64,000 bases of DNA from Gonocerus acuteangulatus (lineage: Eukaryota > Arthropoda > Insecta > Hemiptera > Coreidae), in NCBI GenBank assembly GCA_946811695.1, contig OX328123.1, positions 33,697,373 through 33,761,372 of the forward strand, read 5' to 3'. Below are positions 23,668-33,929 of the stretch, piece after piece (the first letter of the stretch is position 1; every line of letters starts with the position of its first letter). Below the pieces are notes generated by a model. It was not told the DNA's origin, searched no databases, and saw nothing but the letters and a program-made list of their open reading frames with translations. The translations under genes were made by a program, and so were the position numbers.

Positions 23668-23800
23668 TATATATAAATTTTAACGGGGGTCATTTTCGGT
23701 GTCTACTAGGTAGGATCGATAAAGATTTGAAGAAATTTTTCAAAAATTCCGTCATGAGTCCAACCTCAATAGCTACTTTCCTTCGGAGGAAAGTGCTAAA
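22729..23800 (+). mobile_element. Helentron-like non-autonomous element, copy 1
   Basis: Starts TCCGTCACGCAGGAGCTGCA and carries a subterminal block AAGCACTTTCCTCAGAA. Then come about 300 bp of unique 5' sequence, tandem units of about 143 bp (each with GGGTCCGGAGTAAACCCCCC), two TA arrays (23577-23668), and a 3' block ending in the hairpin CTTTCCTTCGGAGGAAAG followed by TGCTAA. The subterminal 5' block is an inverted match to the 3' hairpin end (TAGCACTTTCCTCCGAA). Subterminal inverted repeats, central tandem repeats, a microsatellite and a 3' stem-loop ending CTAA/CTRR-like are the layout of Helitron/Helentron-derived HINE/DINE elements. Two further copies lie at 31038 and 54616. No rolling-circle replicase is present. 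Confidence 0.7.
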
Positions 23801-23982
23801 AGGAAACATTTTCAAGGGATAGAGTTAATGCTCCTATATCTACTCATACCATGTATTCTATTGATCCTTAGTAATAGATAATAGAATAATAAATTTTGTT
23901 AATAATGGCTTGATTAGTAATGTGTACTCCATGGTATATAAATCTATATTAAAGCTCTAAAAAATGAATTGTCTTAACTTAC

Positions 23983-24063
23983 TTCATAGGCCAGTGCCTG
24001 ATTGGATGTTGTGGATATCCTGGGGACTGGGGTGCCTGCCCGCCACCTCCCAGGCCCAGCATG
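23983..24063 (-). CDS. Upstream exon of the Atonal/Cato-family bHLH gene
   Basis: On the minus strand an 81-bp open segment lies between an acceptor (tttgtatcag, 24064 upward) and a donor (GTAAGT, 23977-23982). It begins C-ATG and encodes MLGLGGGGQAPQSP, then GYPQHPIRHWPM, and ends with two bases, AA. These join the first base of the bHLH exon (A) to give a Lys codon with the frame kept, which strongly supports that both belong to one mRNA. If the ATG at 24060-24062 is the start, the protein is about 137 residues. The acceptor-like sequence just upstream suggests there could be a further 5' exon, which I cannot identify. Confidence 0.65.
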
Positions 24064-24230
24064 CTGATACAAATAAATACATCATTAATAAATACAAATA
24101 GATTATCAGTAGATACGAATACATTGAAATATGTTCATTATAAAAAACTGTTATATTTTATCAGGTGTTTTACTGACTAGTGATACTTTAAAAGGTCCTA
24201 CGCGCTATAAACTGGAACGCCATACAACTA

Positions 24231-24560
24231 TACAGGAATGTTACCAACTACACAGGAATGTCCCCTACTACACTGGAATATCACCTGCTATATTAGGATG
24301 TCGCCAACTACACTGTGATGTCACCAAGAATATTAGATTGTTGCCGAGTCCACTGGTATGTCTCTAACTACTAATACTGGAATGTCGGCTAATGAACCAA
24401 AATGTCGGCAACTAAACTGTAATAACGCCGAGTATATTGGATTGCTCCCAACACTAATGGAATGTCGCCAAATTTACTGTAATGTCCCAAAAGTTACTGG
24501 AATGTCGCCAACTATACTGTAATTTCGCCTGCTGTACTGAAATGTCTCCAAATACACGGA
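24231..24560. repeat. ~22-bp degenerate minisatellite
   Basis: Around 15 diverged units resembling CTACACTGGAATGTCGCCAA. Units vary in length by a few bases and in sequence by up to a third. It sits just upstream of the bHLH gene's upstream exon. Confidence 0.8.
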
Positions 24561-24743
24561 ATATCGCCATTTTCTTATGCTATATCGTTTACTATGGACT
24601 AAAGATAGTGAAGGAAATTTCACTGTTAATGAATTTTGAATTACAAAGAAAACCTCCGAAATTTTCGAGGAAAGCAAAAGAAAAAATATATATCAAATAT
24701 ATTAAATATTTCAAAACTTAAAAATAACAATAATATAGACATA

Positions 24744-25118
24744 TAGACATTGTATTACACTTTCGTGTGGATCACTTTATGTGGTTTCATGACACTTGGA
24801 CACAAGGGACCTCCACATTCTTTATATAACTTTCGTAAGGTATGTAGACATTGTATTACACTTTCGTGTGGATCACTTTATGTGGTTTCATGACACTTGG
24901 ACACAAGGGACCTCCACATTCTTTATATAACTTTCGTAAGGTATGTAGACATTGTATTACACTTTCGTGTGGATCACTTTATGTGGTTTCATGACACTTG
25001 GACACAAGGGACCTCCACATTCTTTATATAACTTTCGTAAGGTATGTAGACATTGTATTACACTTTCGTGTGGATCACTTTATGTGGTTTCATGACACTT
25101 GGACACACCGGACCTCCA
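24744..25118. repeat. 101-bp tandem repeat, three full identical copies plus a partial
   Basis: Units start at 24744, 24845, 24946 and 25047 with TAGACATTGTATTACACTTT. The first three appear base-identical. The fourth diverges after GGACACA and runs into a TA array at 25178. Identity between units points to very recent expansion or homogenisation. Confidence 0.9.
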
Positions 25119-25176
25119 CAAATAATATATAGTTCAATGACTTTTGTGTTTAATAGTCTATTGTTCATATGTACTA

Positions 25177-25177
<1 letters not shown>

Positions 25178-25246
<69 letters not shown>
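25178..25246. repeat. (TA)n microsatellite
   Basis: Pure TA array of about 69 bp. Open frames across it on both strands are artefacts. Confidence 0.95.
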
Positions 25247-25249
<3 letters not shown>

Positions 25250-25895
25250 TACAAGTCTGTTCGCGTTCACATGCACGCACATTCAAATACACTCGCTTGA
25301 GCGCACACAAACTCATATATAAATATACTCAATACCGTTGATGAGTAACACTAATGAAGTAGACACACGGCACTATAAAAATAGAAAATATATTGAAAAC
25401 TAATAAACTATTTAAAAAAGAGTAGTTCTCGTGTTTCTTTCCTTTCTTTGATATCGAACAATCCACTCGAAGTGTATTCAAAAAGAAAACAAAACTTATC
25501 ACGGCTAACCGTACAACACCCGAATTTACTGGAAAATGCTTTAGATGTAATGTACCTTATCTATTTATCAATTATTAGGCGAAACATCTAGGAAATAATA
25601 CATAGAGGAGATTTTTGAACTCTCTTGAAACGAAAGTATCTGTCAAACCAGATTATCGTTTCGGTGTCATGTTCTTTCTTCTCCATTTCGCTATATTTAC
25701 AAAAGATATATAGAGAAGAAAACACAACTTCCACATGCCTTGTTGTACTATTGATTCGGCTTCGCATGGTTGGTTAAGTTTCAATTCTACACTCAAAGAG
25801 ACGAGGCTGTCATATTACTTCGAGGAAGTGATTCTTCTTTTCTTTGAAGATGATTCTTCCGAGAATGACTGAACAGCTCAGATATATATATTTAT

Positions 25896-26310
25896 GCTGG
25901 AGTTCCGCAAGGCACCATTCTGATCCCACTTCTATTTAAGCTGTATTCCAGTGAAACAAAATCCTCTGTCGCAGTACAAACGGACTACACAATACGCTAA
26001 AGTGACGATGGCATCTCAGGATACATCGCGACACTTCATCTCTCTTTGAGCCCGAATCACACTAGTTCCAACAGTCGAAACGCCACCTTAATCCTAAGAG
26101 CCTGGAGATATAATATCCACTCAGCAAGTTTCCAGTGAACAGAACGCTACCAAACTGGCATTTATAACTGGCTCCACGTTAATTCGAATCCTAGACGACC
26201 AGAGTATGCAATACTTTGGAGTACTCCTAGGTACTGGACGGATCTGGAGATTTATATACAAACATTTTACCTAAACGCGTTCAAAGAAGACTATCCAACG
26301 ATAGTCATAA
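25896..26310 (+). pseudogene. Jockey-type LINE reverse-transcriptase fragment
   Basis: Readable pieces include AGVPQGTILIPLLFKLYSSE (RT motif B region) at about 25900-25955, a relic of the following catalytic segment (TDYT in place of F-A-D-D), and MQYFGVLLGTGRIWRFIYK, equivalent to the usual 'V.YLGV.LD..L.W' block. Stops and frameshifts are frequent. It is only a scrap of an old insertion. Confidence 0.65.
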
Positions 26311-26314
26311 AACA

Positions 26315-27240
26315 TGTCATCATTTAGTTCATAAAACATATTCTATTTTGGGTGCAATAGATGGCTAAAACTCTTCCAAGATCTAAATTGTTTCTATTCC
26401 AGACACCGGAAATGGTCTCACCCCCCTCCTGAAATGTTCCCAGCCCCCTCCGAAATTATTTTCTATATACGCCCATGATAATAAAATGTGCAAAACTGAA
26501 TTTCGTCCCCGTGAATAGTCACTTAGGGAAGAGTTTTTGGATATAACTTTTGGTTTATTTTGGATTATAAACACCATCGAATGGGCATTTTAAAAAAATC
26601 TGCTTTACAATAATGCTTCTCTGTACACGATATTAGATGCATAGCCATCGGGGATCAAGCATACAGGCTGCTAGGATTGCTAAAACGTGACAGAGCCACT
26701 AAGCTGACACCAGAGATTGTTAAACCCTAGTGTGTATAGAGAGTCTGATAGACAGCAGACAAACAGACAAACATTCTAAAAATCATTGTTTTGGGGACTA
26801 TTGCGAAGATAAAGGCCCCCAATACTATTGTTAATTTCAATTAAATTAGGCAATAAATTTAAGATTCACAAGATCAAAAAAAAAAAAAAAAAAGAAAAAA
26901 CAGAAAATACAAACCAAAATCAAAACAATTCTTAATCATTTTATTCATAAAAAGTTTTATTAAGAATAGTAAAATTGAACATTACTAATTTTGTAAACAA
27001 ACAACGTTTATTGTATTTTCTGAATTTGAATCCTGTTGTACTTCCACTGAACATGAGAAGACATCATCTTGAACTCGAATTTCGCAATATTATTGTGAGA
27101 ATGAGCATTTAAGGTTACCAGCAAGTTGATGTTGCAGAGAAGGTTGGTATAAATTATGCGAATTAAACTAACTAAAAGTTTTATTTTGATATTTTAAAAA
27201 AAATCTATTAGTTGAATTTTATTTAAAATTTCTAATAAAT
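26315..27240. other. No supported gene
   Basis: An A-rich run at about 26876-26900 and otherwise unremarkable AT-rich DNA. The open frame at 26383-26577 (minus) has no motif. Confidence 0.45.
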
Positions 27241-27245
27241 ATTAA

Positions 27246-28079
27246 CCCCTTCAGTTCCATCGTCCAGCCGGCTGGACATAACTTCTTTACTTTGTATCAC
27301 ACTGCCTATGGCCGATAGATGTTTACTACCACTTTGGTTTGAAGCTCTATGTATTTTTCTTCCACTTGACATCTATATGAATTGATTCCATTCGATTTTG
27401 AAAGGTTATGTGTAAAATCTTCTCTGCTCCACCACGGGCAGTCATGGATTCTAAAAGTTATTGACTTTTCTTTACATATTTAGTCCAAATGGTTTCTTTT
27501 TAGTGAATAAAACTCATTCAATAACATTTTCTGAATGGTATGGGCTAGAAGGCGCCCAAACCATTCAAAAATATCATCTGTCCGTTCACATGATTTTCAA
27601 AAAATATATTCTTAGTAGTTTTATGTTTTGTTTTTTTAAATAATCAAATATCTCTTTTTGAGACTAGACTGTAAATATTTCAATTTCATTAATTTTCATT
27701 ATTACTGTGCGCTGACAACAATTTCATGTCTAAAATTCTAATCTATTTTTACAATACCTTATGATATTTGAGCTTTTACAATAATATTTACTAATAATTT
27801 TTCAAATTTATTTCTTCTGAATTAATTTATTTTAAATTGGTAATAAATTACTGCTTTAATTATATATTCTTTTAATATTTCGAAATTTTGAATTTCGGTT
27901 TTCATCCACAAATCGCATTACTTGAGAACCAATGTCCAGGATACTGGACATTACGGAACTCATGTCCGGTAAACCATAAAATTCTGAAAAAAATCAGGAA
28001 TCTTCACAAGAGCAATACACAGCTATGGCAGGAAAATAAAACTTTTTAATAAAGAAATAAAAATTCGGACGAGAAGGGG
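27246..28079. mobile_element. piggyBac-like non-autonomous element
   Basis: The left boundary is TTAA (27242-27245) followed by CCCCTTCAGTTCC. The right boundary is the complement GAGAAGGGG followed by TTCA, a one-base change from TTAA. Both ends carry subterminal palindromes of related sequence: GTCCAGCCGGCTGGAC near 27261 and GTCCAGGATACTGGAC near 27930. TTAA targets with C-rich ends and subterminal repeats fit piggyBac-type MITEs. No transposase remains inside. Confidence 0.55.
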
Positions 28080-28279
28080 TTCATGCAGTTTATAATAAAA
28101 ATAATCTAAACATGCTAGGAAAAGTAAATACTACAGAATTAGGAATATCCCTACTCATTTTTACGCAGTGTAGTTGATATTTATTAATTTGTTTGTTCAG
28201 AGCCCACTACAAGTGCAATTTGCTCTTTTGAACAAGTAGGATGCAAACAAGATTAAAGGCCATTGAAAATATCTATTTA

Positions 28280-28282
<3 letters not shown>

Positions 28283-28312
<30 letters not shown>
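28283..28312. repeat. (TA)n microsatellite
   Basis: Short pure TA array within AT-rich DNA. Confidence 0.9.
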
Positions 28313-28315
<3 letters not shown>

Positions 28316-28464
28316 CAAAAGAACAACTATAACGTGTAAAGTGGAAAAAATATTTAAAAAAAGAATGATAATAGAAAAATAAATAAATAAACAAAAACTC
28401 TCAATTGTTTTTCACCTAAATTTGTAGGTATAAAAACAAAAATCAATAAAACATAGTGTGTGTA

Positions 28465-28947
28465 CAGTGGAACATGGATAATTCGAAATCGTCGTTAATT
28501 GGAATATTTCTCTCGGTCCCTAGAATTTAGGACAGAAACAATGTAACAAAATCGTGGTTAATTCAAATAAAATTTTGGATAATTCTAATTTTTTACGTGT
28601 CTGTGCCTCCACTTGGAAGTGGACAGAGAGGCGGTCGATCTTAAATCTTGCCGAAATATTCCCCCCTCGGGTAAGAAGGATAGTAAAATACGCATGTAGG
28701 GGTTCCGGCCCGGAACCCCTACATGCGTATCTGTCCCGGAACTTCCGGGACAAGAAGCGCGGCGGTCTCAGTCTAGTTCTTGGACTCTAGTAGTTCTGCT
28801 AAGTGGTGGGTCGCGCATACTCCATTCCAGGGGTTGTTACAGGTCCATCCTGTCGTTTTATCCTAGAATCCCTAGAGAAAATAGCTACGATTAAACAAGT
28901 TAAAAAAGGATTAAAGAAAAGGGGTTCGAATTATCCAAATTCTACTG
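28465..28947. mobile_element. pogo/Tigger-like MITE
   Basis: Ends are CAGTGGAACATGGATAATTC on the left and the near-complement ATTATCCAAATTCTACTG on the right, flanked by TA on both sides (28463-28464 and 28948-28949). CAGT with a GATAATTCGAA-type repeat and a TA duplication is characteristic of pogo-group Tc1/mariner elements. A perfect 20-bp inverted repeat with a 3-base loop lies inside (28688-28730). It sits just past the stop codon of a LINE 3' end. No transposase is seen. Confidence 0.75.
28688..28730. repeat. Perfect 20-bp hairpin inside the pogo-like MITE
   Basis: ATACGCATGTAGGGGTTCCG pairs exactly with the following 28711-28730 segment, leaving loop GCC. Both strands would form a very stable hairpin. 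Confidence 0.9.
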
Positions 28948-28959
28948 TATATGCTTCTG

Positions 28960-29165
28960 TTATATGTGTTCGTATAAATGTGTATTTCGTAGAAACTGTA
29001 GACTAGTGTCTATGTGTAAACTACCATCCGTCAACAATTCATTCATGTCATGTGGTATGTTAAAATTTGTTCGGCTTCTGCAGTCTGTTAATAAGTGTTT
29101 TACTGTTAAAGTCGTATTACATTGTCTAAACAGTGGTGTGTCTTGTTTTGTCATCAAGTGAGAGA
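28960..29165 (-). pseudogene. I-type LINE 3' end (C-terminal pol fragment)
   Basis: The 65-codon frame reads TTLTVKHLLTDCRSRTNFNI, then DMNELLTDGSLHID and FLRNTHLYEHI. This aligns with the C-terminus of the long LINE ORF at 48646-52266 (LTIKHILTDC..., MCELLAEGSQYIDS, YLRNTGLYDLI). The metal-binding pattern has changed (the expected Cys pair is lost). A severely 5'-truncated insertion with its natural stop. Confidence 0.75.
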
Positions 29166-29184
29166 GGGTATAGTTGATAAAACA

Positions 29185-29245
29185 ACGTTTTTGAAAAAAG
29201 GTTTAGCCGAAACGTTGGGAAAAACGTTTCGGCTATTTTTTGACG
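29185..29245. repeat. Palindrome made of two hammerhead-like 3' halves
   Basis: TAGCCGAAACGTT is followed after a short spacer by its complement AACGTTTCGGCTA (about 29204-29237). The shared GCCGAAACGTT block is the same as the 3' half of the motif at 30.2 and 30.7 kb. The CTGATGA part is not preserved on either side. Confidence 0.6.
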
Positions 29246-29558
29246 ACTTCATGAGATCATCTAGGTGAAGAAGAAGTAGTCCGCATGAAAGGCACTACAT
29301 CACTAAATATTGATCACTAAATTTCCTTAAGGATTATTTGTTCGTCTCCTTGGAATAAATGAAAACTGTTTTTTTTAAAACAAAATGTGGGTTCGTAATG
29401 ATCCAAGGCAGAGTTTCTCCATTTTGTTAATCTCCGCCACCAACGGCTACTTCTACACAGTATCAATATACAAATTATTATATACTACCAAAACGCAACT
29501 TTCAACATTTTTGGTCACGTTATTGTTCAATTAGAAAGTAAGAGGGTTTTGGAGGAAT

Positions 29559-29828
29559 GTGAAAAATGCTTCAATTGGATTCGATTCTGCTCCTCAAGAA
29601 TTTGAGGTGTTGGCTTATACGGATCCTTTGCTGCTTGTCCAGGATTCATGGATTACAGAACAGGATTACTTTTTGCATCTTTCTGTTTACGAAGCAGATG
29701 CTATAGATGGCTTAGTAGCTACCAGCTGTGCTATCCTTGTTATAGAATGGCTAACTTGCCGTGACCCTTCTACACCTGTCTACTACAGTCTTCATCGGGA
29801 TATCTTCTCGGAAACAGTGACTTTTTGA
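29559..29828 (+). other. Unrecognised 89-codon open frame
   Basis: Encodes MKNASIGFDSAPQEFEVLAY and onward, with no motif, signal peptide or repeat I recognise. Codon use is not obviously AT-driven, so an old element or exon relic is possible, but no splice sites or homologous context support a gene. Confidence 0.2.
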
Positions 29829-30186
29829 TTTTAATGTATGTCTATAGCTTACAGACTTCCTCAGCTTAGCTTGTTTTTGTGTAACACTTATTTCGGCGAT
29901 AAACTGATTGCCGTAGGCCTATCTATCTGGTTGGTGAATCTTATCATAATGTAGACGAATGCTTTTCGTGTCAAATTACGACATAATTATTCTACACTTT
30001 TTTAAAAAAGAAACCACAGAAGAAATTAGCAAAAGAACGTCCAGCATGCCATGCATGACGGCTGTCGCCGGTAGAATCATTTTTACAACGCGCAAACAAC
30101 ACTTAGACAACATATATTGATTAAAAAAGAAACATAAAAAATTACAGAAAGGGATTTAGATAAAATGGAGGACGGGAAAAAAATTA

Positions 30187-30242
30187 TTGTTGCCAACGTT
30201 TCGGCTTGAAATTCAAGCCTTCATCAGGGCTGTAAAAACAAG
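30187..30242 (-). ncRNA. Hammerhead-ribozyme-like motif A
   Basis: On the minus strand: CTGATGA (30227-30221), a 7-bp stem II GGCTTGA/TCAAGCC with loop ATT, GAAA (30202-30199), then CGTT with predicted cleavage between 30195 and 30194. Stem I closes by GCC (30230-30228) with GGC (30194-30192) and, past an internal loop, TTGTT with AACAA. That is the type I arrangement. One caveat: an extra A lies between the conserved CTGATGA and stem II, which departs from the textbook core, and the GTT triplet is weaker than GTC. Activity is therefore uncertain. Confidence 0.5.
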
Positions 30243-30351
30243 CAGGACAAGTTTAATACTAACACATACATATATTTATATACATACGTACATACGTATA
30301 TTATATATATATATATATATATACACATACAAACAAACACACATATACGTG

Positions 30352-30418
<67 letters not shown>

Positions 30419-30592
30419 AAAACATAATGTACAGCTAGAAGAACAATGTAACAAGATGTTATTCTTATATCTGTTCCCATGTACTCTAATCTAAGCACTG
30501 CTAAAGCACATTGTTCTTCTAGCTGTATATTATGTTTTTATCTTTTTTTTTCTATATATTTATGTATGTATATGTATATGTGTGTGTGTATG

Positions 30593-30647
<55 letters not shown>

Positions 30648-30667
30648 TAGTTTTAAACTTGTCCTGC

Positions 30668-30722
30668 TTGTTTTTACAACCCTGATGAAGGCTTGAATTT
30701 CAAGCCGAAACGTCGGCAACAA
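30668..30722 (+). ncRNA. Hammerhead-ribozyme-like motif B
   Basis: CTGATGA at 30682-30688, stem II 30690-30696 with 30700-30706, GAAA at 30707-30710, then CGTC with predicted cleavage after 30714. Stem I pairs CC (30680-30681) with GG (30715-30716) and TTGTT (30668-30672) with AACAA (30718-30722). It is the inverted partner of motif A, with a GTC cleavage triplet. The same extra A precedes stem II. Confidence 0.5.
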
Positions 30723-31037
30723 TAAAACCATTTTCACTGTAAAATGCAGTTTTATTAAGAAGCAAAGACCGAACCCCGACAATCCCTACCTTCGCATCAT
30801 CAACGGTCAACGATATCCTCTCTCTCTCTCTCAAAAAAAAAAAAAATAATAATAATAATAATACATTTGAAGAGAAAACGTTCTACTAGAATTTCTGCTT
30901 TACGTAACCAGCCTTGATTAAATTTGTAAAAATAAATGTATCTTTTAAAAATTAAGAGAAAAACATGTTAAATAGATTTTAAGAGAGGAAATACAATTTT
31001 AATTAAGTATGAAGACGGAAGAGCATTAATAAAAAAA

Positions 31038-32357
<1,320 letters not shown>

Positions 32358-32359
32358 AA

Positions 32360-33565
32360 GGCCTACTAATAAAATTATTCAATTGTTGATCAATTCATTT
32401 TTAAGTAGCTATAAAATTGTGGAAAACTGGGATCATTAGAGATCATCTAGGAGAGACGCATTCATTTCCGGGAAACTAGAAAATTTATCGGAAAGTGAAT
32501 AATCTTAGAACAACAATTTAATTAGGTATCTTTGAAAAAAATATCATTGACATCGAAAGTGGGCCTTGTATTGTAATTATTAGGGGACTAAATGATTTAA
32601 AACATTAGTTTCATAATAACTTTTGCAATTATTTTTTGCTTTTTATAGTAAAAGAAAATTCGCAAAAATACCGAATAAACAAGGTAGTTTTCATTCCATG
32701 ATTCTATTCATAATAGGTGTAATATGTTTCGTATTCAAGACGCACATCATACGGATTGCTTTACTATTTCTCACGTGCCCGTAATAGGCCTTTCTGTCTA
32801 TCCCTAATAGACGTGGGGGTCTAGGCGAATCTTGTTTGTGCCTATGGCTATGGCTATGTTTTGGAGTAGAAAATCGATATGATATTATTCACGTTCTTAA
32901 ATCATATCTATGTGCCAGAAAAATAAATCGAAACTGATTTATGAAATATATTTGATCAGTTTAATGGCTTGTAAAACATGTAAAAAACTCTAATTATATA
33001 AAACGTTAGCCCAAGGCTAAAAAAAAAAAAAAAAAAGGAACAAGTAAAGAATAATCTTCTAAAATTTGCTATTTAATGCTCTATCAAGTAGTTAAATGAA
33101 GTAAAATGAACAATTAGTGTTTATTTCACATTTAGAATTTTTTCACAGTCACAAAGTATTCTGTCATATTGCTCGATCGCAAAAATAAAACTAAATGCAT
33201 GCTCATTTCAATTTTTCGTATTTTTTCCCTGAATGGGTCAACAAATTACAAAACATTCGTTTTCTATAGTTTTCCTAAAACCTTTGTGCAAGGACTCGGT
33301 TGGGGGCTCCGCTCACCCAAGCCTAAAGTTGGCACTGATTAGGATATTAAGGTTTATAAACCAGAAGGGAAATTCCCTTTAGGCAAGGCGAAGTTTAGAG
33401 AAACAGAGATGAGATTGCGTACTTAATGATAATGATCCGGAAAAAATGGGCTTTTAAAAATCAAACGTTTTTACAATCTTAGTAAGGCATTAAAGTCTCC
33501 ACAATGTCCGAATGCAGAATTACATAGAGCAGATTATAAAAGATTGATCATGATTACCCAGCTTC
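32360..33565. other. No supported gene
   Basis: AT-rich DNA with an A run at 33019-33036. Nothing recognised on either strand. Confidence 0.45.
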
Positions 33566-33569
33566 TAAA

Positions 33570-33925
33570 GATCATAAAACACCTCGGTGGGATAGTTTAC
33601 CTGGAAGGGTTGTGCAGTAATCCCTTGGAGATGTCCAGGATTCAACTGATCCAGACCTACTCCTCCTGACAGACTGGCAGGGGTTCTTGGCGGGTACTTG
33701 AGAGCCCGCCCAAGGGGCGTGTCTCGGATCGGCCAATGGGAAGGGGCCTTGCATCAATCTTCCCCTCCCACTCACCCTCTGCGTGCCCTACCGGCTTCTA
33801 GCCTTCTGCTTTTTAATCTATCATGGCGGACGAGGATCAGGACATGAATTCCAGACAATCCGCAGGAGATGGCAAAAAACTTATATTCCATGCGCCCTCG
33901 CATAACAGAAATTTAACAATTTGAA
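33570..33925. promoter_or_regulatory. Promoter-like GC-rich island, possible first exon
   Basis: A sharp island of balanced, CpG-containing sequence in AT-rich surroundings. On the plus strand it has a CCAAT box in CGGCCAATGGGAAG, a pyrimidine stretch (CCTTCTGCTTTTT), and an ATG in good context at 33823 (ATCATGGCGG) opening a 33-codon frame (MADEDQDMNSRQSAGDGKKL and on) that stops at 33924 without an evident donor. On the minus strand two donor-like sites exist (CAGAGG|GTGAGT and TTCCAG|GTAAAC), so it could instead be a 5' exon of the minus-strand bHLH gene some 9.5 kb downstream. Direction is unresolved. Confidence 0.35.
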
Positions 33926-33929
33926 AAAC

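Larger units (their letters stand above)
21239..23982 (-). other. Intron of the bHLH gene, filled with repeats
   Basis: Bounded by GTAAGT (minus strand, plus 23977-23982) and the AG at 21239-21240. It contains a SINE fragment, hairpins, a MITE and a 1.07-kb Helentron-like element with two long TA arrays. The part 21260-22240 holds nothing recognised. Confidence 0.7.
30187..30725. mobile_element. Foldback unit ending in two outward hammerhead-like motifs
   Basis: The left side (30187-30260) and right side (30645-30722) are inverted copies of a block containing GGCTTGAATTTCAAGCCGAA and TTGTCCTGCTTGTTTTTACA. Inside are TA arrays on both sides, then a second inverted pair (ACAGCTAGAAGAACAATGT near 30430 and its complement near 30510) around a unique centre of about 60 bp. 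The whole unit folds on itself. Penelope-like retroelements are known to carry hammerhead motifs at their termini, so a non-autonomous Penelope relative is one reading. No reverse transcriptase or GIY-YIG domain is present in the window. Confidence 0.7.

Noticed and set aside
24744..25118. CRISPR-like array
   Set aside because: Units are contiguous 101-bp tandem repeats without spacers, in a eukaryotic context.
25053..25341. Open frames of alternating Tyr/Ile on both strands (also at 3652-3948, 30187-30498, 31917-32211, 37681-37869, 60057-60251, 61677-62027)
   Set aside because: They are translations of TA microsatellites, which are open in all frames by composition.
30187..30725. Full Penelope-like element at the hammerhead-like unit
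   Set aside because: No reverse transcriptase or GIY-YIG coding sequence exists here or elsewhere in the window. Only the terminal-type motif is present.
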